A DNA stretch of 64,000 nucleotides. Origin: Achromobacter anxifer. GTDB lineage: Bacteria > Pseudomonadota > Gammaproteobacteria > Burkholderiales > Burkholderiaceae_B. Under the pieces are notes generated by a model. That model was not told where the DNA came from, did not search any database, and saw only the letters and a program-made list of their open reading frames with translations. The stretch covers positions 1,054,001-1,118,000 of the forward strand of contig NZ_CAHLAR010000001.1 of the NCBI RefSeq assembly GCF_903652925.1, in the 5' to 3' direction. Both the position numbers and the translations under genes were made by a program. Positions 33,995 to 41,959 of the stretch are shown here, piece after piece. Within the stretch, counting starts at the first letter, position 1, and each line of letters opens with the position of its first letter.

Positions 33995-34180
33995 CTAGCG
34001 GTCCTGCTCCAGCGTCGCCTTCATCCGTATCATGCTTTCCTGGCTGACCTTGATCACGCCAGTGGCGGGCTCCGCCGGTCACGATGAATAGCAGGTAGAA
34101 CACGGGCTCGGGCACGTGGTTTTCCAGTTTCAGGTCCTGGAAAAGCGACTTGGAGTAAGGTGTCGCTTCCCATGTAAGCG
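33995..34180 (-). pseudogene. Short gene relic between DyP and aldo/keto reductase genes
   Basis: The minus strand reads protein-like sequence in one frame (YSKSLFQDLKLENHVPEPVF, continuing with YLLFIVTG) and then in another (TGVIKVSQESMIRMKATLEQ, ending DR and TAG at 33995-33997). The switch lies near 34060-34075. Neither frame has a full N-terminus or a start with a ribosome-binding site. The biased composition suggests the 3' end of a decayed gene. I do not recognise the family, and chance cannot be excluded in GC-rich DNA. Confidence 0.35.
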
Positions 34181-34185
34181 ACACC
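34159..34185. promoter_or_regulatory. Perfect 10-bp inverted repeat before the aldo/keto reductase gene
   Basis: GGTGTCGCTT (34159-34168), spacer CCCATGT, AAGCGACACC (34176-34185). It ends 14 bp before the TTG start and 4 bp before GGAG. A TTGGAG box at 34150-34155 upstream suggests a promoter with the dyad in or just after its spacer, as in MerR-type control; alternatively it is a 5'-leader hairpin. Confidence 0.55.
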
Positions 34186-34199
34186 GCACGGAGCAGAAA

Positions 34200-35249
34200 T
34201 TGAAATACCGCAAACTCGGCCGTACCGACCTGGATGTGAGCCTGATCGGATTGGGCACCATGACCTGGGGCGAGCAGAACACCGAGGCCGAGGCGCACCA
34301 GCAACTGGACTACGCGCTGGAGCGCGGCATCAACCTGGTCGACACCGCCGAGATGTACCCGGTGCCTCCCAAGCCCGAGACCCAGGGCCTGACCGAGACC
34401 TACATCGGCACCTGGCTGGCGCGCAGCAAGCGCCGCCAGGACATCGTGCTGGCCAGCAAGGCGGCAGGACCCGTGCGCGACGCCAAGCGTCCCGGCCACA
34501 TCCGCGACGGCAAGACCTTCCTGGACCGCAAGAACCTGACGGCGGCCCTGGACGCCAGCCTGAAGCGCCTGCAGACGGACTACCTGGACCTGTACCAGTT
34601 GCACTGGCCCGACCGCACCACCGCCACCTTCGGCAAGCTGACCTATCCCTGGGTGCAGGATGAGCACACCGTGCCGATCGAGGAAACCCTGGAAGTGCTG
34701 CACGACTTCGTGCGCGCGGGCAAGGTGCGCCACGTCGGCGTGTCGAACGAAACGCCCTGGGGCGTCGCGCAGTTCCTGCGGCATGCCGAGAACAAGGGCC
34801 TGCCGCGCATCGCGTCGATCCAGAACGCCTACAGCCTGCTGAACCGCGTCTACGAAAGCGGGCTGTCCGAGTTCTCGCACCACGAGGGCGTGGGCCTGCT
34901 GGCCTATTCGCCGCTGGCCATGGGCATGCTCTGCGGCAAGTACCTGGACGGCGCGCGCCCGGCCGGCGCGCGGCTGACGCTGTACACGCGCTTCACCCGC
35001 TACAGCAACGAGCAGGCCGAGGCTGCCACCCGCGCCTACGTCGAACTGGCGCGCCAGCACGGCATTTCGCCTACCCACCTGGCCCTGGCCTGGGTCAACC
35101 AGCGTCCCTTCGTGATCAGCAACCTGATCGGCGCCACCACGCTGGAACAGCTGAAGGAGAACATCGACAGCATCGATGTGACCCTGTCGGCCGAGGTGCT
35201 GGAAGCCATCGACAAGATCCACGCGCGCCAGCCGAATCCGGCGCCTTGA
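34200..35249 (+). CDS. tas: Tas-type aldo/keto reductase
   Basis: A 349-residue NADPH-dependent aldo/keto reductase. The catalytic tetrad is Asp48 (LVDTAEMYP), Tyr53, Lys87 (VLASKAAG) and His135 (YQLHWP). The start YRKLGRTDLDVSLIGLGTMT and PVPPKPETQGLTETYIG match the E. coli Tas subgroup closely. The start is TTG at 34200: homology begins exactly there and GGAG lies 6 nt upstream. A longer frame reaches 34116 but crosses the inverted repeat. Tas is linked to tyrosine prototrophy rescue and mutagenesis in E. coli; its true substrate is not settled. Confidence 0.9.
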   Translation: MKYRKLGRTDLDVSLIGLGTMTWGEQNTEAEAHQQLDYALERGINLVDTAEMYPVPPKPETQGLTETYIGTWLARSKRRQDIVLASKAAGPVRDAKRPGHIRDGKTFLDRKNLTAALDASLKRLQTDYLDLYQLHWPDRTTATFGKLTYPWVQDEHTVPIEETLEVLHDFVRAGKVRHVGVSNETPWGVAQFLRHAENKGLPRIASIQNAYSLLNRVYESGLSEFSHHEGVGLLAYSPLAMGMLCGKYLDGARPAGARLTLYTRFTRYSNEQAEAATRAYVELARQHGISPTHLALAWVNQRPFVISNLIGATTLEQLKENIDSIDVTLSAEVLEAIDKIHARQPNPAP

Positions 35250-35278
35250 TGCGCTGACCGCCGCGCCAGCGGTCTCCG

Positions 35279-35315
35279 AACCCATGTCGCTCCCGGGGGG
35301 CGGCATGGGTTTTTT
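35279..35315 (+). terminator. Rho-independent terminator after the aldo/keto reductase gene
   Basis: AACCCATG (35279-35286) pairs with CATGGGTT (35304-35311), extended by CGC/GCG across one mismatch or wobble, and is followed by a T-run to 35315. It lies 30 bp after the stop. Confidence 0.85.
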
Positions 35316-35443
35316 CATGGGCGTAAAGTTGTCCGCAGGACCCGTGGATACATTTTTTTTCGTGGCCCTTGTCGATTTGGCCTGGCGCGGTTCGTCGTGT
35401 CGATGGAGCATGCAAGTTCCGACACCCAGAAAAGGAGACCGAT

Positions 35444-35875
35444 ATGAAATTCATGGTTCAAGTCAGGGCCACCGCCGATAGCGAGGCGGGGGTGTTGCCC
35501 ACCAGCCAGCTGCTGGAGGACATGGGGCGGTACAACGAGGAGCTGATCAAGGCGGGAGTGATGCTGGCGGGCGATGGCCTGAAGCCTAGCTCCAAGGGCG
35601 CGCGGGTGCATTTTTCGGGCAGCAGCCGGCAGGTGATAGACGGCCCCTTCGCGGAGACCAAGGAGTTGATTGCCGGCTACTGGCTCTGGGAGTGCGCCTC
35701 CCTGGAAGAGGCGATCGAATGGGTCAAGCGCTGTCCCAATCCGATGCCGGGTCCGTCCGACATCGAAATTCGCCCGCTGTACGAGGCGTCCGACTTCGGC
35801 GAGGCCTACCCGGAGGAGATGCGCGCGCAGCACGAAAAGATGCGTGAGCAGATAAAGAAAACGTCCGGGGAGTGA
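35444..35875 (+). CDS. YciI-like/DGPF-domain protein
   Basis: A 143-residue protein of the YCII/DGPF group. MKFMVQVRATADSEAG is the first strand and VIDGPFAETKELIAGYWLWE carries the DGPF motif. The ATG at 35444 follows AAAGGAGA at ideal spacing; an upstream in-frame ATG at 35369 has none. The C-terminus is a charged helix (PEEMRAQHEKMREQIKK). Such proteins often accompany ECF sigma factors of the sigma-70 group, but none is next to this one. Function unknown. Confidence 0.88.
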   Translation: MKFMVQVRATADSEAGVLPTSQLLEDMGRYNEELIKAGVMLAGDGLKPSSKGARVHFSGSSRQVIDGPFAETKELIAGYWLWECASLEEAIEWVKRCPNPMPGPSDIEIRPLYEASDFGEAYPEEMRAQHEKMREQIKKTSGE

Positions 35876-35916
35876 CCGTTGCTCCAGGGCGGGGCAGGAA
35901 ACGTCTCAGTTAATAA

Positions 35917-35943
35917 TATAATTGCGAATCAGTCGCATTCATT
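35917..35943 (+). promoter_or_regulatory. Promoter -10 with overlapping Fur-like box
   Basis: TATAAT at 35917-35922 overlaps an AT-rich dyad region, ATTGCGAATCAGTCGCATTC (35921-35940), in which TGCGA and TCGCA are inverted. The layout resembles Fur boxes covering siderophore receptor promoters. The match to the 19-bp Fur consensus is partial. Confidence 0.5.
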
Positions 35944-35984
35944 AAAATGACAGTTTCCTTCCCTCCCGCTCTGGAGATTTCAAC

Positions 35985-38171
35985 GTGGTCCGTTCCGCTT
36001 CCGCCAGGAAGTGCCGCGCGCGCAAGCAAGCGCGGCAAGCCGTAGCGCCTTATGCCCTCGCCCTGACCCTGGGCATAGCCCATTCCGCGGGCGCCCATGC
36101 CCAGACCGCCGCGGCCCCGCCTTCCTCAGGCGCCAGCGATGGCCAGGGCGTCGCCCAGCTGCCCGCCGTCACCGTCAACGCGACGGCGGTGGACGATACG
36201 CTGGAGCACCTGTCGGCGCCCGTGAACAGCGGCGCGCTGGGCAACCGCAGCCAGCTGGAGACGCCGTTCTCCACGACCGTCGTCACCGCCGCGGACATCG
36301 AGGAGCGGCAGGTCAACAAGCTGGGCGACGTGTTCGCCCTGGATGCGTCCGTGACCGACAACAGCGCGTCGTACGGCGCCTGGGCCAGCTATCTCAGCGT
36401 GCGCGGCCTGCCGCTGGATTGGCAGAATTCCTACCGCATCGACGGCAAGCCTTTCATCAGCTATGTCACGACCCTGCCTTACGAGCACTTCGAGCAGATC
36501 GACCTGCTCAAGGGCGCGTCGGGCTTCATGTACGGCTTCGGCTCGCCGGGCGGCCTCATCAACTACGTCACCAAGAAGCCCACCGACGAGCCGGTGCGCA
36601 GCATCGAGCTGGGCTATGTGTCCAAGGGACTGCTGCGCGAGCACGTCGACCTGGGTGGACGGGTCGGCGACGGCAGGTTCGGGTATCGCCTGAACGCCAC
36701 GCACGAAGAGGGCAACACCTACAACGGCGGTTCGCTGTACCGGGATTCGGTGTCGCTGGCGCTGGATGCGCGCCTGACCGACAAGCTGAGCTGGGACTTC
36801 CAGTCCATCTATCAGAACCGCAAGGCGATCGGCCAGGAGCCGACCATCTACGCCGGCCGGATGGCGGGCAGCGAGTTGCCGTCGCCCGTGCGCAATGACA
36901 ATGGCCGGATGGTGGGCGAGGGTCCGTACGCGGACAACAAGTTCCGCTTCTATTCGACGGGACTGAAGTACCAGCTGTCGTCCGACTGGTCGGTGCGCAC
37001 CGACTACAGCTACAGCTCCACGCGCACCCGCCGCAACGAATCCGTGCTGTTCCTGCAGAACCAGGCCGGCGACTACCAGGACTACCGTTCGGACTATGCC
37101 GAAGCCTATGCCTACAACCAGTGGCAGGCCATGCTCGAAGGCAAGTTCAACACCGGTCCCCTGAAGCACCAGGTGGTGGCCGGCGCTTCGTGGCAGAAGC
37201 AGAAGAACGACTACAGCGCCGACGGCGTCTATCAGCTGCAGGGCACGGGCAATCTGCGGTCGCAGAACACCAACACCTACTACAGCCAGGGTGGCCTGGA
37301 CCTGTATCGCGCCGCCGAGATCACGCAGAAGGCGCTGTTCGCGAGCGACACGATAGACCTGACCGGCGGCTGGTCCGTGCTGGGCGGCCTGCGCTACACC
37401 GATTACGAGCAGGTCGGTTTCGACGCGACGGGCGCGCGCAATTCGCGCTACGACAAGAACGGGGTGCTGACGCCGACGGTGGCGCTGATGTACAACATCA
37501 CGCCGCAGACCATGGCCTACGTCAGCTATATCGAATCGCTGGAGCCGGGCTCGACGGTGGGCAACACCTACGCCAACTACGGCGCCATGCTGAACCCGCT
37601 CAAGAGCAAGCAGTACGAGCTGGGCATCAAGACCGGCCAGGAAGATTGGGCCGCCACGGCGGCGCTGTTCCGCATCGAGAAGAAGGCGGAATACACCAAC
37701 GCCGCCAACGAGCTGGTGCAGGACGGCAAGTCGATCTACCAAGGCCTGGAGCTGGGGGCGTCGACCCGCATCGCCACCAACTGGAACGTGGGCGGCAGCC
37801 TGATGTTCCTGGACACGGAATACAAGAAGGGCTCCGCCTACACCGGCAACCGCGTCGCGGGCGCGCCGAAGTTCACCGCCGCGGCCCAGGTCGCGTATTC
37901 GGTGCCGCAATTGCCGGGCCTGAAGCTGCGGGCCGACGTGAAGTACACCGGCAGCGCCATGCTGGGCGCGTCCAACGCGGTGCGGGTGCCGGACTACGCC
38001 ATCGTCAACATCGGCGCCACCTACGACACGCGCATCTACGGCTACGAGACCACCTTCCGCGCGGGCATCAACAACCTGGCGGACAAGCGCTACTGGCTGT
38101 ACCAGTCCGCGGACTACGTGAAGGCGGGCGATCCGCGCACCTATGCCTTGAGCGCAAGCCTCAAGTTCTAG
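35985..38171 (+). CDS. TonB-dependent siderophore receptor
   Basis: A 728-residue outer-membrane receptor. The start is GTG, with GGAG about 9 nt upstream. A signal peptide (YALALTLGIAHSAGAHA) ends near residue 40. The plug domain follows from about 55 to 190 with SVRGLPLDWQNSYRIDGKPF, and LLKGASGFMYGFGSPGGLIN is the siderophore-receptor plug motif. The beta-barrel ends with YALSASLKF, a terminal Phe as needed for BAM insertion. No TonB box or FecA-type signalling domain is clear. It probably imports a ferric siderophore, under Fur. Confidence 0.94.
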   Translation: MVRSASARKCRARKQARQAVAPYALALTLGIAHSAGAHAQTAAAPPSSGASDGQGVAQLPAVTVNATAVDDTLEHLSAPVNSGALGNRSQLETPFSTTVVTAADIEERQVNKLGDVFALDASVTDNSASYGAWASYLSVRGLPLDWQNSYRIDGKPFISYVTTLPYEHFEQIDLLKGASGFMYGFGSPGGLINYVTKKPTDEPVRSIELGYVSKGLLREHVDLGGRVGDGRFGYRLNATHEEGNTYNGGSLYRDSVSLALDARLTDKLSWDFQSIYQNRKAIGQEPTIYAGRMAGSELPSPVRNDNGRMVGEGPYADNKFRFYSTGLKYQLSSDWSVRTDYSYSSTRTRRNESVLFLQNQAGDYQDYRSDYAEAYAYNQWQAMLEGKFNTGPLKHQVVAGASWQKQKNDYSADGVYQLQGTGNLRSQNTNTYYSQGGLDLYRAAEITQKALFASDTIDLTGGWSVLGGLRYTDYEQVGFDATGARNSRYDKNGVLTPTVALMYNITPQTMAYVSYIESLEPGSTVGNTYANYGAMLNPLKSKQYELGIKTGQEDWAATAALFRIEKKAEYTNAANELVQDGKSIYQGLELGASTRIATNWNVGGSLMFLDTEYKKGSAYTGNRVAGAPKFTAAAQVAYSVPQLPGLKLRADVKYTGSAMLGASNAVRVPDYAIVNIGATYDTRIYGYETTFRAGINNLADKRYWLYQSADYVKAGDPRTYALSASLKF

Positions 38172-38979
38172 GCGCCGCCACTTCCCACAGGCGGTCGGGC
38201 GCGAAATCCTGCTGCTCGCCCTTCTTGGCATAGCCCAGCGGGTTGGCCACGATGCGGCAACCGTCCTTCACATAGTCCTGCGGACAGTGGAGGTGGCCGT
38301 GCATCCAGACATCGGCCAGGGGCAGCAGGGCGTCCAGCGCGTTGCAGAAGCCGGCGGTGCCCGGGGTGACGCCGTAGCGCGGATCCGCGCTGGCCAGCGT
38401 GGGGGCGAAGTGGGTGACCGCCACTGTCGGGCCGTCGAAGGGCTCGCGCAGGGCGGCTGCCAGCCATTGCTGGCAGGCCAGCCCCTGCTCGCGCATCTGT
38501 TCGGCCATGAAGGGCGCGCCGTTGCGCCGCATCTCGGCTTTCTCCAGATAGAAGTCGGCGGCGCGGTAGGCCTTCTCGCGCTTTTTCAGCGCGGCGCCCA
38601 CCGTGTCTTCGCTGGCGGCCAGCGCGTCGAAGTCCGTCCACAGCGTGGTGCCGATAAAGCGCACGCCATCGATGACCAGCGTCTCGCGTTCCAGCCAGTG
38701 GATGCCCAGCTCGGCGCACAGCTCGCGCAGGCGTGCGTGCGTTGCGTCGAAGTCGACGTTGTCGTATTCGTGGTTGCCGGGCACGTACAGCACGGGAGTG
38801 GGCCAGCCCTTGCGCGGCGCATAGCTGCCCAGGCCGAAGTCGTCGCCGGTCATCAGGGAGCCGCGGCGATACGAGCCGATGTCGCCGGCCAGCACCAGGA
38901 GGTCGGCGCCGGGCGCGGGTCGGGCCAGGAAATCCGGTTCGGTTTCCAGGTGCAGGTCTGAGAGCAGTTGGATCTTCAT
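38161..38979 (-). CDS. Calcineurin-like metallophosphoesterase
   Basis: A 272-residue phosphoesterase. The metal-binding series is SDLHLE (7-12), VLAGDIGSY, PGNHEYD and a later VTHFAPT plus MHGHLH, the standard D-x-H, G-D, G-N-H-E and G-H-x-H blocks. The ATG at 38979 puts SDLH right at the N-terminus; upstream frame is antisense to the next gene. It overlaps the TonB receptor tail to tail by 11 bp. Substrate unknown. Confidence 0.92.
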   Translation of the reverse strand: MKIQLLSDLHLETEPDFLARPAPGADLLVLAGDIGSYRRGSLMTGDDFGLGSYAPRKGWPTPVLYVPGNHEYDNVDFDATHARLRELCAELGIHWLERETLVIDGVRFIGTTLWTDFDALAASEDTVGAALKKREKAYRAADFYLEKAEMRRNGAPFMAEQMREQGLACQQWLAAALREPFDGPTVAVTHFAPTLASADPRYGVTPGTAGFCNALDALLPLADVWMHGHLHCPQDYVKDGCRIVANPLGYAKKGEQQDFAPDRLWEVAAPRT

Positions 38980-39078
38980 AGCCGCCATCTTAGGCCACGG
39001 CGACGCTGGCCGCCGCTGCGGCGGGCAGGGGTTCCATGCGACACTTTCCCGGATCACCGCGCAGACAGGAGGAATTTC

Positions 39079-39489
39079 ATGCGTATCGCCATCATGGCCG
39101 CCGCCTTGGCACTGACAGCAAGCGTGCAGGCACAGCCGCAGCCGCTGGATTGCGGCAACGCGGCCACGCAGACGGACATGGGCTTGTGCGCCGACCAGGC
39201 CTACCGCAAGTCCGACGCGGACTTGAACGCGGCCTACAAGGAAGTGACGGCGCGCCTGAAGCACGACAAGGATGCCTCCGCCAAGCTGCAGTCCGCGCAG
39301 AAGGCCTGGCTGTACTTCCGCGACGCGGAGTGCGCCTTCGCGTCCGGCGGCACGACCGGCGGCACGGCCTATCCGATGGTGCTGAGCCTGTGCCTGGACA
39401 AGCTGACGCAGGCGCGCACCAAGGAATTGCGGGCCTATCTGAAGTGCGAGGAAGGCGACATGAGCTGCCCGGTGCCGGGCAAGCAGTAA
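39079..39489 (+). CDS. LprI-like (DUF1311) secreted protein
   Basis: A 136-residue exported protein. The signal peptide is IMAAALALTASVQA with cleavage near residue 19. The DUF1311/LprI pattern follows: LDCGNAATQTDMGLCADQAY, then LNAAYKEVTARL and AWLYFRDAEC. Cys residues at both ends probably form disulphides. A perfect AGGAGG precedes the ATG at 39079. LprI of Mycobacterium is a lysozyme inhibitor, but most relatives are uncharacterised. Confidence 0.88.
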   Translation: MRIAIMAAALALTASVQAQPQPLDCGNAATQTDMGLCADQAYRKSDADLNAAYKEVTARLKHDKDASAKLQSAQKAWLYFRDAECAFASGGTTGGTAYPMVLSLCLDKLTQARTKELRAYLKCEEGDMSCPVPGKQ

Positions 39490-39508
39490 ACCGGATCAGG
39501 AAGACGAG

Positions 39509-40138
39509 ATGAGCGAGAGCAACCCGGGCCTGATCACGGACCCGCAGGGCGTGGCGCGCTGCTTCTGGCAGCCGTCCATGCCGGATTACCACGATCACGA
39601 ATGGGGCCTGCCGGTGGCGGACGACCGCCGCCTCTACGAAAAGATCTGCCTGGAAGGCTTCCAGGCCGGCATGGCCTGGATCACGATCCTGCGCAAGCGC
39701 GAGGCCTTCCGCGCGGCCTTCGACGACTTCGACTTCGAGCGGGTGGCCCGCTACACCGAGAGCGACGTCGAACGCCTGATGGGCGACGCGGGCATCGTGC
39801 GCAACCGCAGCAAGATCCTGTCCGCCATCAACAATGCCAGGCGCGCGCGCGCCCTGGCGGACGAAACGGGTTCCTTGTCGGCCTGGCTCTGGCGCCATGA
39901 ACCGCAGCAGCAGGACCGGCCCGCGACGGTGGACCTGGACTACTGGAACGGCAATCCCACCTCGCCGGCGTCGGCGGCCCTGTCGCGCGACCTGAAGAAG
40001 CGCGGCTGGACCTTCGTCGGTCCGACCACCATGTACGCCTTCATGCAGGCCGTGGGCATGGTCAACGACCACATGAGCGGCTGCGTCTGCCGCCAGCAAG
40101 TCGAAAAGGCGCGGGCCGGCTTCAAGCGGCCGAAGTAG
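39509..40138 (+). CDS. tag: DNA-3-methyladenine glycosylase I
   Basis: A 209-residue Tag-family glycosylase. The zinc snap ligands are visible as an early Cys (ARCFW), His in YHDHEWG, and His and Cys in NDHMSGCVC near the C-terminus. The HhH-like core has FQAGMAWITILRKREAFRAA, and the family block TFVGPTTMYAFMQAVGMVND is complete. It excises 3-methyladenine from alkylated DNA. It lies 19 bp after the LprI-like gene. Confidence 0.95.
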   Translation: MSESNPGLITDPQGVARCFWQPSMPDYHDHEWGLPVADDRRLYEKICLEGFQAGMAWITILRKREAFRAAFDDFDFERVARYTESDVERLMGDAGIVRNRSKILSAINNARRARALADETGSLSAWLWRHEPQQQDRPATVDLDYWNGNPTSPASAALSRDLKKRGWTFVGPTTMYAFMQAVGMVNDHMSGCVCRQQVEKARAGFKRPK

Positions 40139-40179
40139 GGCGCGCCGGCGCATTCGTCCGGTCTGCCGAAAATCCTTGA

Positions 40180-40219
40180 ATTGGTTGCGACTCGCAAGTA
40201 TATTGGTTGCGATCCGCAA
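40180..40219 (+). promoter_or_regulatory. Paired MarR operators, 22 bp apart
   Basis: ATTGGTTGCGACTCGCAA (40180-40197) and ATTGGTTGCGATCCGCAA (40202-40219) match at 16 of 18 positions. Each contains a dyad: TTGCGA-C-TCGCAA and TTGCG-ATC-CGCAA. Centre spacing of 22 bp is two helical turns, so two dimers would sit on the same face. They precede the MarR-GNAT ATG at 40249. Confidence 0.75.
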
Positions 40220-40248
40220 CTTTTATGCGCGTCATTTTGAGGTGCGCC

Positions 40249-41244
40249 ATGGACTTGATCGATTTCCCCTCCAAACCCCGCGACCAGACCATCCGCGACC
40301 TGCGGGAATTCTCTCGCAAGCTGGTGCGCGAACTGGGCTTCATGCGAACCTCGCTGGCCGGCAGCGACATGGCGCCGTCCGCGGTCCACGCCATCATCGA
40401 GATCGGCCTGCAGCCGGGGATCCAGGCGCGCGATCTGGCCGCGATTCTCAGGCTGGACAAGTCCAACACCAGCCGCCAGGTGGCCAAGCTGGAATCGGCC
40501 GGGCTGCTGACGCGCGAGACGGACAGCGCCGACGCGCGCTCATCGCGGCTGTACCTGAGCGAGGCGGGCGTCAAGCTGCGCGGCCAGATCGACCAGTTCG
40601 CCACCGATCAGGTTTCACGCGCCTTGCGCCAGCTGACGCCGGCGGACCAGGAATCGCTGATCCGCTTCCTGTCCCTCTACGCCGACGCCCTGTCGCACGA
40701 AAACCCCAACACCGCGCCGGCCGCGGCGGGCGGCGGCATTGGCGATCAGATCCGCGCCGGCTATCTGCCCGGCTGCATCGGCGACGTGGCCAGCCTGCAT
40801 GCGCGCTATTACGCGCAGGCTTCGGGCTTCGGCGTCTACTTCGAGCGCAAGGTGGCGAGCGAGCTGGCGGAATTCGCCGAGGGCCTGCCCGCCGCGGGCA
40901 AGAACATGTGGCTGTACGTGGACAATGGCCGGACCCTGGCCTCCATCGTCATCGACGGCGACCTCGCCGCGCGCCAGGCGCATCTGCGTTGGTTCATCGT
41001 CGACGAATCGCTGCGGGGCATGGGCGTGGGCCGCGCGCTGCTGGACCGAGCCATGGACTTTGTCGACGCGCACTACGACGAAACCTATCTGTGGACCTTC
41101 AAGGGCCTGGACGCCGCCAGGCATCTCTATGAGGCCGCGGGCTTCACCCTGGCCGAGTCCGCCGAAGGCCGGCAATGGGGCAGCGTGGTGGTGGAACAGC
41201 GCTTCGTGCGCCGCCGCGGCGGCTCAGATCACGCTGATGCGTAG
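40249..41244 (+). CDS. MarR-GNAT fusion: regulator with acetyltransferase domain
   Basis: A 331-residue two-domain protein. The MarR winged helix occupies about 20-140 (LAAILRLDKSNTSRQVAKLE is the recognition part). The GNAT domain spans about 165-320; its acetyl-CoA loop is LRGMGVGRALLDRAMDFVD (R/Q-x-x-G-x-G/A pattern). The ATG at 40249 follows GAGGTG. Two spaced dyads just upstream suggest tight autoregulation. It overlaps the pentapeptide gene tail to tail by 21 bp. The acetylation target is unknown. Confidence 0.9.
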   Translation: MDLIDFPSKPRDQTIRDLREFSRKLVRELGFMRTSLAGSDMAPSAVHAIIEIGLQPGIQARDLAAILRLDKSNTSRQVAKLESAGLLTRETDSADARSSRLYLSEAGVKLRGQIDQFATDQVSRALRQLTPADQESLIRFLSLYADALSHENPNTAPAAAGGGIGDQIRAGYLPGCIGDVASLHARYYAQASGFGVYFERKVASELAEFAEGLPAAGKNMWLYVDNGRTLASIVIDGDLAARQAHLRWFIVDESLRGMGVGRALLDRAMDFVDAHYDETYLWTFKGLDAARHLYEAAGFTLAESAEGRQWGSVVVEQRFVRRRGGSDHADA

Positions 41245-41919
41245 CTCGGCCAGCAGGGCCGCCGCCTGAGTCTTGGAGATAGTGGCGCCGGCCAGGCGCG
41301 CGGCCGAATTCAGGTCCAGGCCGCCCAGGTCGGCTTCGCGCAGGTCCGCGCCCTCGAAGCGCGTATTCTTCAGCACGGCGTTGCGCAAGCTGCCGCCATG
41401 GAACACGGTATCGCGGAAGTCGCTGCCGCTCAGATCGGCGTCCGAGAAGTCCAGCTGCCGCACGTCGGTCTTGCGGAAGGACACGCCGCGCAGCAGCGCG
41501 CCGACCAGCAGGCATTCGTGCAGCGTCCAGCCCAGGCAGGCGATGCCGTCGAAATCGCTGCCGGTGAGCTTGCAGCCCTGGTAGCGGGCGGCTGCCAGCC
41601 TGGCGCGTCGCCAGTTGGCATTGTTGAGATCGCAGTTTTCAAACACGGCGTCGCTGGCGTCGGCCGAGGCGAAGTTGACCTGGCCTCCGCGGCAGCGCAG
41701 CCAGCTGGAGTCCGCCAGGTTGGCGCCCTGGAACGAGGCGCCCGCGATCGCGCAGCCCGTCAGCTGCGCGCCGCGCAGATCCAGGCGCGAGAAATCCGCA
41801 TCCTGGAAATCGCAGTCCTGGAACGACAGCGGGCGGCCGCCGGACTGTTCGATCAGGGCCTGCATCGTCTTGCGGTCCACTTCCTGGTCCGTCACCGTCC
41901 CGATTGCTGCTTGCGTCAT
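41224..41919 (-). CDS. Pentapeptide-repeat protein
   Basis: A 231-residue protein made of A(D/N)LxX-type pentapeptides. Clear runs include FQDCDFQDADFSRLDLRGAQ and LDFSDADLSGSDFRDTVFHG, and the layout has two blocks with a short break near the middle, like the right-handed quadrilateral beta-helix of Qnr and MfpA. The protein lacks an obvious C-terminal dimer helix; the final AAALLAELRISVI may be one. DNA-gyrase protection is one possible role, others exist. Confidence 0.88.
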   Translation of the reverse strand: MTQAAIGTVTDQEVDRKTMQALIEQSGGRPLSFQDCDFQDADFSRLDLRGAQLTGCAIAGASFQGANLADSSWLRCRGGQVNFASADASDAVFENCDLNNANWRRARLAAARYQGCKLTGSDFDGIACLGWTLHECLLVGALLRGVSFRKTDVRQLDFSDADLSGSDFRDTVFHGGSLRNAVLKNTRFEGADLREADLGGLDLNSAARLAGATISKTQAAALLAELRISVI

Positions 41920-41959
41920 GCCGCGCGTTCCTGCCTGAAATTCCGTAAGACCGGACAGC

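Noticed and set aside
36126-38231. A 701-codon frame antisense to the TonB receptor
   Set aside because: No motif, composition of a shadow frame; the plus-strand receptor is certain.
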